A DNA stretch of 64,000 nucleotides from Rossellomorea aquimaris. GTDB taxonomy: Bacteria; Bacillota; Bacilli; Bacillales; Bacillaceae_B. The stretch is from assembly GCF_020171925.1 (NCBI RefSeq), contig NZ_JAIVAR010000001.1, positions 682,001 through 746,000 on the forward strand. Direction: 5' to 3'. Below, one piece after another: positions 49,780 through 58,317 of this stretch. Numbering within the stretch: the stretch's first letter is position 1; each line of letters begins with the position of its first letter. Position numbers and translations under genes: made by a program. The notes beneath the pieces are model-generated. The model searched no databases, was not told the origin of the DNA, and was given only the letters and a program-made list of their open reading frames with translations.

Positions 49780-50151
49780 TTATTCCTTTGTAAGAGTAAA
49801 TGTCTCCTTCTTCCCTGCCCACTCCACAGTCACTAAAAAATCTGTATCCTCGCTAACCTTCAAGTTAGTGGGATCGGATTCACTTTTATGTGTAAGACTA
49901 CCATTCTCCCCAAGTGTTACACCGCTTCTGCCAAAGCCGCCGACACTGTCGACGGTATAAGCAATGTCCCCGACCGAATCAACATCGTCCCCCGTGTACG
50001 TTAATACAAGCTCCTGTCTTTCAAAATCACTGGACTGATCCACCTTTACAGCCGCCTTCCAATGTTCGGAGTGACCTGAAAAGGTATAGTCCTTTACCCC
50101 GCATGCCGCTAACGTTAAAAAAGCTACAAGAATCATGATTCGTTTTTTAAT
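49780..50151 (-). CDS. Hypothetical lipoprotein, possible ATT start
   Basis: The ATG at 50136 gives a 118-residue protein whose signal lacks any positive charge and has no ribosome binding site. Five codons upstream in frame, an ATT at 50149-50151 lies nine bases after AGGAG and would add KKRI, turning the start into a textbook lipoprotein signal (KKRIMILVAFLTLAAC). I therefore propose an ATT start. The mature part resembles an immunoglobulin-like beta sandwich (LVLTYTGDD, FLVTVEWAGKKETFTL). Function unknown. Confidence 0.68.
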   Translation of the reverse strand: MKKRIMILVAFLTLAACGVKDYTFSGHSEHWKAAVKVDQSSDFERQELVLTYTGDDVDSVGDIAYTVDSVGGFGRSGVTLGENGSLTHKSESDPTNLKVSEDTDFLVTVEWAGKKETFTLTKE

Positions 50152-50227
50152 ATGCTCCCACTCCTATTCAAGAAATTCATCCTCATTCCAAGGTATGCTT
50201 TGTTTAAGATTATCATTAGAAATCCGT

Positions 50228-51121
50228 TCATTTTTGACACTTTAAAAAGGCTACTATTACACTCACAAACTTCTCGGTCTCTTCAAGATCCGGGAAATGT
50301 GCACTTTTTTCGAATAGCACCAAACTGCTATTTTCGAGCTGTCTGTGGATGATGCTTGAAATCGGTACACCTGTATTCCTGTCGAATGCCCCAGTCAGAA
50401 TCAGGGTTTGGTTTTTGATTTTCTCGAGTCGGGAAAGCAGCGGAACTTCTATCGGATGATTTGTGAGTGCGTTCATCATCAATCCCGTATTGGTCAATTT
50501 GCTTTCTTCCCATAGCTTCCTGTTTTGAACGGCGATTTGTTTATTTTCAAAAAGCAGTGCATCAACGGTATCTGTGTCGGCAAGTTGCCACAATCGGCCA
50601 TGGATCTCGTCAAGGGATTTATTGTCAAGATGAAGATCGTTAATCTCTTTTTGAATGGAAGGTTTTGCAACTGTCATGAATCCAGTAATCTGGACCATTT
50701 TTTGAATTTCATCATTCATTAAGCTTGGACCGGATACAACGAGTTGGTTAATTTCATTTGGAATGACGCTTGCAAGTTCGAGTGCAAATTCCCCGCCAAA
50801 CGAATAACCGAGCAGATCCACTTTTTTTACACCGAGCCATTCCTTCAATTCGATGAAATCATCAATAAGTTCCGGGATTGTATACGCCTCATCTGATTGC
50901 GGCTTTTCAGACCTTCCGCACCCTCTTTGCTCGTAATAAATGACGGTCCTTGCTTTCGCCAATAAAGGGCCGGCTGTCCGTTCGAATACATAATGATTGC
51001 CCCCCGGCCCCCCGTGCAGCACTACAAGCGGGATTGTGGCATGTTCACTGCCTTCTATTTTGATCCAGTGGCGGATGCCATTTAGAGGTATGTAGAACTC
51101 TCCATTTTTAAGATTATTCAT
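50228..51121 (-). CDS. Alpha/beta hydrolase, prolyl-iminopeptidase-like
   Basis: The ATG at 51121 has AAAGGAG eight bases upstream and gives 297 residues; the longer frame has no start. It has the S33 signature VVLHGGPGGNHYVF, YYEQRGCGRSEKP and the nucleophile elbow GYSFGGEFAL. The acid and His follow in LTGAFDRNTG and FEKSAHFPDLEE. Prolyl aminopeptidases and related amidases share this pattern, so N-terminal proline release or another amide hydrolysis is likely. Confidence 0.87.
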   Translation of the reverse strand: MNNLKNGEFYIPLNGIRHWIKIEGSEHATIPLVVLHGGPGGNHYVFERTAGPLLAKARTVIYYEQRGCGRSEKPQSDEAYTIPELIDDFIELKEWLGVKKVDLLGYSFGGEFALELASVIPNEINQLVVSGPSLMNDEIQKMVQITGFMTVAKPSIQKEINDLHLDNKSLDEIHGRLWQLADTDTVDALLFENKQIAVQNRKLWEESKLTNTGLMMNALTNHPIEVPLLSRLEKIKNQTLILTGAFDRNTGVPISSIIHRQLENSSLVLFEKSAHFPDLEETEKFVSVIVAFLKCQK

Positions 51122-51300
51122 GATTGTTGCTCCTTTACAGATAAAGGGATCTTTTAGTGGAAGTGTAAAAACCTCCCATTTTATACGATTCGACATTTTT
51201 TCCGTAAAACCTTTTATATCTGGAAGAAAATTGGGTAGATGGGTAGTGAAGTTGAAAACAACCGATTACTCCAATGGGTATTTATCATTATTCAAACGAG

Positions 51301-51402
51301 GATTTGATAATAAAATTCTCTTTTTGATATTAAAAAGGCCGTTTTCGATAATAAGTTCTGGATTTTCGATAATAAATTGTCCGTTTTTGATAATAAAAGG
51401 GG
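51301..51402. repeat. Array 5: five units, 20-21 bp period, core TTTYGATAATAAA
   Basis: GATAATAA (once GATATTAA) starts at 51306, 51326, 51347, 51368 and 51389, intervals 20, 21, 21, 21. Each is preceded by TTT, TTTT or TTTC. Same core as array 4 and as array 2 on the other strand. It lies in the 470-base gap between the prolyl-peptidase-like gene and the NAD-binding protein gene. Between 51403 and 51551 nothing else is evident. Confidence 0.88.
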
Positions 51403-51551
51403 AGCATGCTCTCTTAATACCCCCTCTAATCCTGATAAACACAAGTAAATGCCACTTCAATGCCCCATTATCTACTAACTGAATGAAATTCTGCATGAAT
51501 TCACTAAAAAATTTGTGTTTTAGAATATTTATTCTCCCCATTTAACTACAA

Positions 51552-51582
51552 ATGGGCCACGGGACCTGTCCCCGTGACCCAT
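51552..51582. terminator. Hairpin downstream of the NAD-binding protein gene
   Basis: ATGGG.CACGGG pairs with CCCGTG.CCCAT around ACCTGTC. The T tract on the minus strand is weak (TTTGTAGTT). It begins 12 bases after the gene stop. Confidence 0.75.
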
Positions 51583-51593
51583 ACGTAACCTAT

Positions 51594-52355
51594 CTACCTA
51601 CGCTTTTCCAACCACCACTCCCAAGTACGCTCTCCTTTCCTGGCATTCTGATTCGTATTGTTACCATCTCGAAAAGCTTTGAACGTTTTGGAGGGGAGGT
51701 ATGGAAGAGGGATTAGTATATTTTTTACTCCATGGTGTGCTCTCCAACTCGTGTACATGTCTTTTAATGACAATATTTCTGGGCCAGCAAAGTCGTCGAT
51801 CTTTCCCAGTGGCCCTTCATTAACGATTTCAAGAAACGCTTCAGCTACTTCCTCCACATCGACCGGTTGAAAGATTAAAGTAGTAGGCAAAAAGATAATA
51901 GGATACTTCGCCATGAGTCCTATCATTTTTTCAAGCAAATTATGAAACTGTGTAACTCTCATGATTGTGTATGGAACTCCGCTTCTTACAATCCTATCCT
52001 CTACAGTCAGTTTAGCCTTATAGTAGTTCAAGGGGATGGAATCGATCCCCACGATCGAAGGGTAAATGAAATGTTTCAGCCCGACTTTCTTGCATTCTTC
52101 CAGAAGCATAAGGGTGCCAGCGATGTCCACTTTATCGGTATTTTTTGCCGGGCTCGTTGCAGCATGAAAGACCACGTCCACACCGGACAATGCCTCCGAT
52201 AAACCTTCACCACTCATCAGATCCAGGAATGTCCAATTGATTACAGATGCAGGCTGGGTCCGGGATGCACGCAACACTTGGTAACCTTCTCTTTCTGCCA
52301 AAGAAGCGAAGCTGCTGCCAAGCACACCGGTGCCTCCGGTCACAAGAATTTTCAT
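51594..52355 (-). CDS. NAD(P)-binding NmrA/SDR-like protein
   Basis: The ATG at 52355 has AGGAG upstream and gives 253 residues. The Rossmann motif VTGGTGVLGSS is at residues 5-15, followed by LLRASRTQPA (about residue 35), VDVVFHAAT and HFIYPSIVGID. The YxxxK pair (YYKAKLTVE) is present. This atypical extended SDR group includes NmrA- and YbjT-like proteins that act as NADPH sensors or quinone reductases. The substrate is unknown. Confidence 0.85.
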   Translation of the reverse strand: MKILVTGGTGVLGSSFASLAEREGYQVLRASRTQPASVINWTFLDLMSGEGLSEALSGVDVVFHAATSPAKNTDKVDIAGTLMLLEECKKVGLKHFIYPSIVGIDSIPLNYYKAKLTVEDRIVRSGVPYTIMRVTQFHNLLEKMIGLMAKYPIIFLPTTLIFQPVDVEEVAEAFLEIVNEGPLGKIDDFAGPEILSLKDMYTSWRAHHGVKNILIPLPYLPSKTFKAFRDGNNTNQNARKGERTWEWWLEKRR

Positions 52356-52393
52356 AAGAGCTCTCCTGTTTAGCAAATTTGATCCTTACAATC

Positions 52394-52789
52394 CTAATAA
52401 CCAACCAGCGAAACAACAAAAATGGCAGCTGCCATGATCAGCACTTCGGACAGTGTTAAAATTGCCTGTTTTGGCTGATCACTATGTTTCCATTCAAAGT
52501 ACGCCCTCACCCCAAAATCCACTAACAAAAACAAGACCACCGCCAATAAGAACCAGTCGATTAACGCCTCATTATAGAAAATCACAACCCAACTAAAACC
52601 AAACACTCCAATCGAAGTGACAATTCTGATCACCTTATCAATTTTGGCATGTGCGTCATTGACGTGATTATAGGAGAAAAACTCTTTTTTCACTTTCTCA
52701 ATCTTAAACATCTTCCTTACTATGAATTTTGTTATCGATATTAGAAGTAACACCGTGATGACGATCAGACCAAACTTCACCCAGAACAT
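52394..52789 (-). CDS. DUF4181-like membrane protein
   Basis: A 131-residue protein with four helices (about residues 4-22, 58-74, 80-98 and 108-129) and a basic segment KFIVRKMFKIEKVKKEFF after the first. The pattern fits the Bacillus DUF4181 family of unknown function. The ATG has TGGAGGGG upstream. It is 38 bases upstream of the NAD-binding protein gene and may share its transcript. Confidence 0.75.
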   Translation of the reverse strand: MFWVKFGLIVITVLLLISITKFIVRKMFKIEKVKKEFFSYNHVNDAHAKIDKVIRIVTSIGVFGFSWVVIFYNEALIDWFLLAVVLFLLVDFGVRAYFEWKHSDQPKQAILTLSEVLIMAAAIFVVSLVGY

Positions 52790-52995
52790 CCTACCCCTCC
52801 AGTCTTTTTACTGCTCTTCCGCCTGTTCCCGCCCTCATAAGGTATTATCCAGATCGAATACATTTTTCACCCACTCAACTACCTTCACAGCCTTCCTTCA
52901 TTTCCATCCCTTGATATTATTATTGGGTGAAAAATCAACATTCTACTTAACTACAATTTTATTATGTAAACAGCTGATTTTAGAAAAGAAGCATC

Positions 52996-53508
52996 TCAAT
53001 CAGAATACGTCTCCCCTTCCTTCAAATCCAACACATGCCCATTAATCAAAATCGTATGGTCATCCACCCATTCCACATCAGCATGATCCATCGGGTAGTC
53101 ATCATAAATCAGCTTCTCAAACCAAAGGGGTCCATCCATTTTCCCCAGTACACCAAACGACGTGGTGGCTCCCCCATTTGTCAGGTAAAAGTGAATCTTG
53201 TAGTGATGGTCGGGTGACACCGTTGTTTTGACCAATTCCTCTGAAATAAAGAGGAACCGGATGACTCCAAGAAATAAGACGAATGATAATGGCAGGGAAA
53301 GAATGACCGTCATCCAGCTTCTAACCCTGGACATTCGACTCGATGTGTCCGCAAATCCGATGATTCCCAGTAAAAATGAAGCGAGTGCAAATCCCCATAG
53401 AATGTGTGCCGGCGGGGAAACCTTCCATTTGGACATGATCAGATTCATGAATAGTAAAAGTGTTAATAAAATTAAGTAAAATGACCAGATATTACTCCTT
53501 CTTTTCAT
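52996..53508 (-). CDS. DUF5412-like membrane protein
   Basis: A 170-residue protein with three helices (about residues 8-27, 33-52 and 66-88) and a soluble C-terminal domain with DHHYKIHFYLTNGGATTSFG, VEWVDDHTILINGHVLDL and a GETYSD end. The conserved NGGATTSFGVLG stretch marks the DUF5412 family of Bacillus, of unknown role. GAGGTC precedes the ATG. The 206-base gap downstream (52790-52995) shows nothing recognisable. Confidence 0.78.
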   Translation of the reverse strand: MKRRSNIWSFYLILLTLLLFMNLIMSKWKVSPPAHILWGFALASFLLGIIGFADTSSRMSRVRSWMTVILSLPLSFVLFLGVIRFLFISEELVKTTVSPDHHYKIHFYLTNGGATTSFGVLGKMDGPLWFEKLIYDDYPMDHADVEWVDDHTILINGHVLDLKEGETYSD

Positions 53509-53596
53509 CCTGACCTCTTGTTTTGTGTGACATTTTTCTTCACCCTCATTATTTCAAATATATTCATTTTACTCAATATTTTTCCAAATACTCACT

Positions 53597-54838
53597 CTAC
53601 ATTTCCTTTTTGGCATGGTGAGCTGAGGAAATGCTAGCTTGTTTTAGGTGTGAAACAATGGATACTAGACTCAACGTACAGGCTATTAATGCATTAACGA
53701 GCGTCATTCCGACCACTAGTGGTTTCACTCCAAACATCTCACTTAAAAATCCAGCCGCTAAGATCAACACGATCAGCAATGCACTCTGGAATAATCCTAA
53801 TGCGGCTCCAATACGGCCCATTTTTTGTGCCGGGATACTCGTTTGGTAAAAGGTTTGGAAACCCGTATTTGCGAATGATGAGAAGAAACCCAACACGACA
53901 AACCCAACGCTCGCCATGAAAAACGAAGAGGAGAAGGAATAGAGCACATATCCCGCACTGAAAAGGACTGACCCAATCCCGATTAAATAATGGATTTTCC
54001 ACTTTCCGCCGAAAGCAGTCATCAAAATGCTTCCCAGCAAATAGCCGATCCCGGTTATGCTCATCAATAAGCTGAACTCGGCTTCCGATAAACCAATGAC
54101 ATCCTGCGTGAACACGACCTCCTGAGAATCAAGTGCAATCGCGATCGTCATCATGATTTGAAATAATCCATAAACAGCCAAAAAATAGCGATTGTTCTTT
54201 AGAAACGAGTAGACCATGCGCAGGTCCTTCGTCACGACCGTCATGAAACTGGTCGTTCTCTCTTCTGCCTCCACACTATGTAAGTTAGGCACCAGCATGA
54301 TGAACAATCCTGACAGGACGAATGAAGCTGCATTACACCAGATGGCGACTCCGTAGGAACTAAATTGAACCAAAGCGCCTCCAATCGCAGGACCAATGAC
54401 TAAAGATCCCGTTATGAGAATCGAGCTGATGGCGTTGTAACGTAACAACTTTTCCTTGGGAACGAGTTGGACCGTATAAGCAGAAGATGCAGGATTGAAA
54501 AATGAGCTGCACAAACTGATCAAGAATAAAAACAGATAGATAGACCATAACTCTGATAAAAACGGGATGATGGCGACCAGGCACGCTCTCAATATGTCTG
54601 TCGCGATCATGATGTGTTTTTTGTAAAAGCGATCAACAATGCTTCCTGACCAAAATCCAGTCATGATCCCGGCTATTGGGCCAATGATCCAAAGCCCGGC
54701 CACCGCTGCTACTGAATCCGTTTTGGCAAAGATGAAAAGATTCAATGCTACAAGATAAATGAAGTCACCAATATATGAAATCCCAACGGCGCTTAATAAG
54801 AGCGCAGGAGCTTTCCACTCCCTCATGATTCCCTTCAT
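53597..54838 (-). CDS. MFS drug-efflux-type transporter
   Basis: The ATG at 54838 has AGGAGG ten bases upstream and overlaps the stop of the regulator gene by four bases. The product has 413 residues and about 12 membrane helices. GFWSGSIVDRFYKKHIMIATD is the MFS loop 2-3 motif, and the pattern FFNPASSAYTVQLVPKEKLLRYNAI is typical of the MFS_3 (EntS/YfiS/macrolide efflux) group. It is coupled to an ArsR-like regulator, so it is probably an inducible drug exporter. Confidence 0.88.
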   Translation of the reverse strand: MKGIMREWKAPALLLSAVGISYIGDFIYLVALNLFIFAKTDSVAAVAGLWIIGPIAGIMTGFWSGSIVDRFYKKHIMIATDILRACLVAIIPFLSELWSIYLFLFLISLCSSFFNPASSAYTVQLVPKEKLLRYNAISSILITGSLVIGPAIGGALVQFSSYGVAIWCNAASFVLSGLFIMLVPNLHSVEAEERTTSFMTVVTKDLRMVYSFLKNNRYFLAVYGLFQIMMTIAIALDSQEVVFTQDVIGLSEAEFSLLMSITGIGYLLGSILMTAFGGKWKIHYLIGIGSVLFSAGYVLYSFSSSFFMASVGFVVLGFFSSFANTGFQTFYQTSIPAQKMGRIGAALGLFQSALLIVLILAAGFLSEMFGVKPLVVGMTLVNALIACTLSLVSIVSHLKQASISSAHHAKKEM

Positions 54839-55284
54839 GAATCCTGAACCTCCTGGAATGCACACGTCACTTTATACTCTTTCTTATTCTCACTGTAGGT
54901 CATTTGGCTTTCCCACCTTACGAATAGCTGTTCCAGCTCCAGAAGAAATTGCTGTTTTTCTTCTTGATTTAATGTAAGGTTCGTAGATACGGATGAAGAT
55001 ACGTCCGATGTTTTGTCTTCCATGACAAATTTGGTGGCCTTCGATTTATAGTACTTTTCAATGATTCCTCCTTTTTTCTTCTCTTTTACCAGTTCCAGGA
55101 TCCCTCCCTTATGTAATAATTGAATATGGTAATGCACGCTTCCTACCGACTTCCCTAATCTCGTCGCTACCTCCATTGCGGTAAGTTCCTCTTGTTTCAG
55201 TAGGTGAATGATTTTGATGCGCGTTGCGTTTGAAATCAATTTCTGTTGTTCCATCGAGATATTAATGGATGAATTATTTTTCAT
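54835..55284 (-). CDS. ArsR-type winged-helix transcriptional regulator
   Basis: A 149-residue protein. Residues 10-75 are a winged helix-turn-helix of the ArsR/HTH_20 type (ISNATRIKIIHLLKQEELTAMEV, then GKSVGSVHYHIQLLHKGG). The C-terminal part is helical with no metal-binding Cys pattern. It precedes and overlaps the MFS exporter gene, so it is the likely repressor. AAGGAGG precedes the ATG, and an inverted repeat lies at 55300-55335 just upstream. Confidence 0.87.
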   Translation of the reverse strand: MKNNSSINISMEQQKLISNATRIKIIHLLKQEELTAMEVATRLGKSVGSVHYHIQLLHKGGILELVKEKKKGGIIEKYYKSKATKFVMEDKTSDVSSSVSTNLTLNQEEKQQFLLELEQLFVRWESQMTYSENKKEYKVTCAFQEVQDS

Positions 55285-55299
55285 GTTAGTTTCCTCCTT

Positions 55300-55335
55300 G
55301 TTCTAATAATATAAATTATTCTATTTTTTTAGAAC
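55300..55335. promoter_or_regulatory. Inverted repeats upstream of the ArsR-like gene
   Basis: GTTCTAA at 55300-55306 pairs with TTAGAAC at 55329-55335, 22 bases apart. Between them lies AATAAT-TTAT-ATTATT read on the minus strand. They overlap the probable promoter region and are candidate autorepressor sites. Confidence 0.5.
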
Positions 55336-55372
55336 ATCTCCTTCTTTTTTTTGGAAATAAATTTATGAACAT

Positions 55373-55405
55373 AAAAAAACAGCCTCCTCGAATGAGGAAC
55401 GGCTG
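55373..55405 (-). terminator. Terminator of the alpha/beta hydrolase at 55421
   Basis: CAGCC..CCTC pairs with GAGG..GGCTG around a short loop. On the minus strand seven T residues follow. Confidence 0.88.
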
Positions 55406-55420
55406 CTCTGAAACTCCTTA

Positions 55421-56143
55421 TCACACGTTCGCTTCTATGTTTTTCGTAATAAACATTTCTACTATTCTCGTAAATATTTCAGGTTGCTCAACATGGACCA
55501 TGTGAGAGGCATATGGAATGATCGATACGTGTACCCTCTCATTCTGATGAGGATACGCTTTGGTACAGGCGGTTTCATAACGATTTCCTTCACCCACCAT
55601 TATCAGTGTAGGCATGGAAAGATCTTTTAGGTCTGTCGTGTCATCGAATGGATACCAATCGGAGTCCTCCCCCATATAGATGAACTGCTTCCAATCTGAT
55701 TCGTGCAATTGATCGTAATACGCCACTGCTTGTTCGTTTTTGAGGAACTCCTTTTGCTGTTCGACTTGTATGTTATTCAGTTCCACCCAATTGTCGGGTT
55801 TCTCCGTCCAGATCCCGGATAGTGTCAACGTTGCAAGTTTGTCGGGGAACATTTTTGCGAATTTTAACGCAACCAATGCTCCTAACGAGCCACCTACAAG
55901 GTGTACGCTGTCCAGTTGATAATGAAGGAACGTGTCATTTAAATCGGACGCACAGTCCTCAAAGAAATTCGAAAAATCGTTTTCAAAAGATTTCCCGTGG
56001 CCTCTCAGGTCCGGTACAAATACTTTAAAGTCACTCTTGAAATAATCTCTCTGGTATTCAAAATCTGTTAAGCCAGTTTGTAATCCCGTATGAAGGAATA
56101 CAACCGGTTCCCCTTCGCCAAATACTTCGGTATGTAAGATCAC
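55421..56143 (-). CDS. Alpha/beta hydrolase
   Basis: The GTG at 56143, with GGGAGAG six bases upstream, is the likely start and gives 240 residues. It shows VVFLHTGLQTGLTDF (oxyanion strand), VPDLRGHGKS, the nucleophile GGSLGALV at about residues 93-100, LIMVGEGN (acid strand) and ASHMVHVEQPE (His). Close relatives include 3-oxoadipate enol-lactonase-like hydrolases. The true substrate is unknown. The gene stands alone with its own terminator. Confidence 0.85.
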   Translation of the reverse strand: MILHTEVFGEGEPVVFLHTGLQTGLTDFEYQRDYFKSDFKVFVPDLRGHGKSFENDFSNFFEDCASDLNDTFLHYQLDSVHLVGGSLGALVALKFAKMFPDKLATLTLSGIWTEKPDNWVELNNIQVEQQKEFLKNEQAVAYYDQLHESDWKQFIYMGEDSDWYPFDDTTDLKDLSMPTLIMVGEGNRYETACTKAYPHQNERVHVSIIPYASHMVHVEQPEIFTRIVEMFITKNIEANV

Positions 56144-56231
56144 TTTACACTCTCCCTTGTTTGGTTTGTTACACATCTATCGTAACACAAATAGTAAAAT
56201 AATTACTTTTAAGGAATTAAATTCTTTATCT

Positions 56232-56269
56232 AAAAAAAGAGCCTCATTCCCCTAAGAGATTGATGCTCT
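56232..56269 (-). terminator. Terminator of the DUF2089 operon
   Basis: AGAGC.TCA pairs with TGA.GCTCT around a 14-base loop. On the minus strand seven T residues follow. Confidence 0.8.
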
Positions 56270-56285
56270 ACTTGTTATCGTCATC

Positions 56286-56555
56286 TTAAAGCTTGATTTT
56301 CACTTCGGTACCATCTTTCGTGGTCGTCTCTACCAGGACTAATCCACGATATTTAGAAAATTCATCGAGTAAAGGCTTTACATCCTTTCTTTTTATCTCA
56401 GGGAAGACAAATTTGCTTCCATTCTTTTCAATTCCTTTATTGATCAGGCGATTGATCCGTTTTGATGAAATGAGCAGGCTGCCTAAATAAAGGAGTGCAT
56501 AGGGAACGGGAATGTAGAAACGTCGATCGTTTGCTTTCACCTTTACTTTTAGCAT
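56286..56555 (-). CDS. Hypothetical protein, third gene of the DUF2089 operon
   Basis: An 89-residue basic protein with a VKVKANDRRFYIPVPYALL start, one marginal hydrophobic segment (about residues 18-32) and a KYRGLVLVETTTKDGTEVKIKL end. The VNVPI/IPVPY-type opening resembles the middle of the upstream protein (56559), so the two may share a fold. It starts 3 bases after the previous stop, which indicates translational coupling. Function unknown. Confidence 0.7.
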   Translation of the reverse strand: MLKVKVKANDRRFYIPVPYALLYLGSLLISSKRINRLINKGIEKNGSKFVFPEIKRKDVKPLLDEFSKYRGLVLVETTTKDGTEVKIKL

Positions 56556-56558
56556 GGT

Positions 56559-56948
56559 CTACTCGATGACCACGAATACTTTGTCGCCATTGGCAGATGT
56601 GATATTCACAATCTCGCCGACTAACTCGTTTTCAATCGCTTCGATGAGAAGATCTACGTTGATATCTTTGACATACTTTTCTGACTGAGGCAGCTTTTCA
56701 GCAATATTTGTGCCTACTTTCAACAAAACTTTTACCAGATTAATCGGTACATTCACATTGACGTTGTCCCCTTCAACAGAATTTACGCGGACCTTTAACA
56801 GTTTGCTTCCATAAGGTACATCGTTATTGACTGTCACGAGATCACGCTGCTCTTCTCCCTTTAGGACATTAATCAACTCACTTGCTTTGTCCTTATCGAT
56901 CTTGCCTTCCTCCACCAGCGTCAATACCTTTGAAATTTCATCCCTCAT
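56559..56948 (-). CDS. SHOCT-like domain protein, second gene of the DUF2089 operon
   Basis: A 129-residue protein. The first 30 residues form a SHOCT-like helix pair (ISKVLTLVEEGKIDKDKASELI). The rest is a repeated beta pattern (KLLKVRVNSVEGDNVNVNVP and VNITSANGDKVFVVIE). Such SHOCT-plus-beta proteins accompany DUF2089 regulators and YvlB-like envelope-stress proteins. The ATG has GAGGGGGAG upstream, and the gene lies 3 bases after the DUF2089 gene. It is probably regulated by it. Confidence 0.75.
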   Translation of the reverse strand: MRDEISKVLTLVEEGKIDKDKASELINVLKGEEQRDLVTVNNDVPYGSKLLKVRVNSVEGDNVNVNVPINLVKVLLKVGTNIAEKLPQSEKYVKDINVDLLIEAIENELVGEIVNITSANGDKVFVVIE

Positions 56949-56951
56949 TCT

Positions 56952-57320
56952 TTACTCCCCCTCTTTTAATAATTGTATAGCCTTCTCTGCCGTAATTTCG
57001 CCTTTCTCCAATAAAGAGACAATCTTTTTCTTATCCACTTCAGGTTTCTTTTGAGTGGAATAGCCTAGCGTTGAAATAATGTCATCTAGTTTTCCCCTGA
57101 CAGTCGGGTAGGATATGCCAAGCTCCTTCTCGACTTCTTTGATATTTCCTCTGCATTTAAGAAATACTTCAACAAAGTGAAGCTGTTCCTGACCCAGTGA
57201 TGCTATTCTTGAGACTTCAAATTCATTTTCTACCGTTGTTTGACAATGATTACAGTGAAGCTTTGTGATTTTGAGCTGTTTGCTGCAAACGGGACAATTC
57301 GTAAGTAAAGGATACGCCAT
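56952..57320 (-). CDS. DUF2089 zinc-ribbon/HTH regulator
   Basis: A 122-residue protein. Residues 9-27 are a zinc ribbon (CPVCSKQLKI, CNHCQT). Residues about 40-85 are a helix-turn-helix (HFVEVFLKCRGNIKEVEKEL, GISYPTVRGKLD). Residues 97-120 form a SHOCT-like helix pair (LLEKGEITAEKAIQLL). This is the DUF2089 family, thought to be transcription regulators. It leads a three-gene operon ending at 56232 whose second protein has the same SHOCT-like helices. AGAGGAG precedes the ATG. Confidence 0.85.
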   Translation of the reverse strand: MAYPLLTNCPVCSKQLKITKLHCNHCQTTVENEFEVSRIASLGQEQLHFVEVFLKCRGNIKEVEKELGISYPTVRGKLDDIISTLGYSTQKKPEVDKKKIVSLLEKGEITAEKAIQLLKEGE

Positions 57321-57504
57321 GCTGATCTCCTCTCTGTTATTTATTCATATCATACACGAATTATTTCTAAAGTTGAATATAAATTTTAATTTTATTTAAA
57401 ATTATTTTGTTTTTGATTAAATAATTTTATTTTTACTTTAAATAATTAAATTAAAACTGAAGGCTGAATTTCGTTTAGAGAGGAGAATTAAAAATACACT
57501 GATA

Positions 57505-57590
57505 CTCTGGAGTGCATTTCCGAGCAAACTTCGCTTTCCGCGGGTAGATCGTGAGCACCCTCGGCTTGCTGAGTTGAACCCCAGTTGATG
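57505..57590. repeat. Partial copy of a common Bacillus extragenic repeat
   Basis: CTCTGGAGTGCATTTCCGAG, then CAAACTTCGCTTTCCGCGGG and GAGCACCCTCGGCTTGCTGA resemble one arm of a roughly 130-base GC-rich palindromic element scattered in Bacillus genomes. The second arm is missing, so the copy is decayed. The surrounding gap (57321-57657) is AT-rich and holds no gene. Confidence 0.5.
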
Positions 57591-57657
57591 GACACTCCAA
57601 TCACTTGCTGGATTAGGTCAATACAGTCATTTATTCAGAATAATGATCTATAGCCAT

Positions 57658-58113
57658 TTAATGGTTAGTGAAAAATCTTTCTAATGGACGTTTTATGCGG
57701 ATAAATCTTCCGAACCAATATCCTGACATTGTCATGATTAAGGCAACAATTGGTGAAAGAATTTTAAATGTATTCTTGGCAGTGATTAGATAGCCCAATC
57801 CATGCATTGGACCTCCAAACCAAACAGCGGGAATCACCAAGAAGCTGTACGGGGCAATGATTGAAAAAATACTTACTGCTAAGTTGCACCCCCAATAGAA
57901 ACATATAAACTTTGTATAAAAAGTATCATGTTTGAATCCCCATATCGCACTAAATATGAACCAGGCACACAAAAACAGTATGGTCCCCATCAAGTTCTGA
58001 AGTGTCGCATCGTAACCTGTAAAAAAAGTGTCCTCGTTTAAAGTTATTGAAATCAACGTTACGATAAATGAGAAGATGCCGATCGGAAATAACTTGGACA
58101 TGTTTAACGCCAT
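57658..58113 (-). CDS. Hypothetical four-helix membrane protein
   Basis: A 151-residue protein with four to five hydrophobic stretches (about residues 8-24, 41-59, 70-90, 92-108 and 116-134) and a basic end (RFIRIKRPLERFF). VWFGGPMHGLGYLITAKNTF links the helices. No family is recognised. AAAGGGG lies before the ATG. The gene stands alone, with two small membrane protein genes following at higher coordinates. Confidence 0.72.
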   Translation of the reverse strand: MALNMSKLFPIGIFSFIVTLISITLNEDTFFTGYDATLQNLMGTILFLCAWFIFSAIWGFKHDTFYTKFICFYWGCNLAVSIFSIIAPYSFLVIPAVWFGGPMHGLGYLITAKNTFKILSPIVALIMTMSGYWFGRFIRIKRPLERFFTNH

Positions 58114-58270
58114 TTTATAAATCCCCTTTCGAAAATCGATTATGGTGTAATTTTACACTATAATGAACGAAAGTAAATAAATATTTCCGTTTTAGGGGAT
58201 TTTTTCTATGTCTTTAACATCGTCAAAAGAGGAACTTTATTCTCTCACAATCTCAGTATGGATATAATAA

Positions 58271-58298
58271 AAACGTTCACCACATAATGGTAAACGTC
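58271..58298 (-). terminator. Terminator of the 34-residue membrane peptide gene
   Basis: ACGTT.ACCA pairs with TGGT.AACGT around a 5-base loop. On the minus strand TTTTTATT follows. The presence of its own terminator supports the small gene at 58318. Confidence 0.72.
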
Positions 58299-58317
58299 CA
58301 ATGAATCCTACTTTTAC

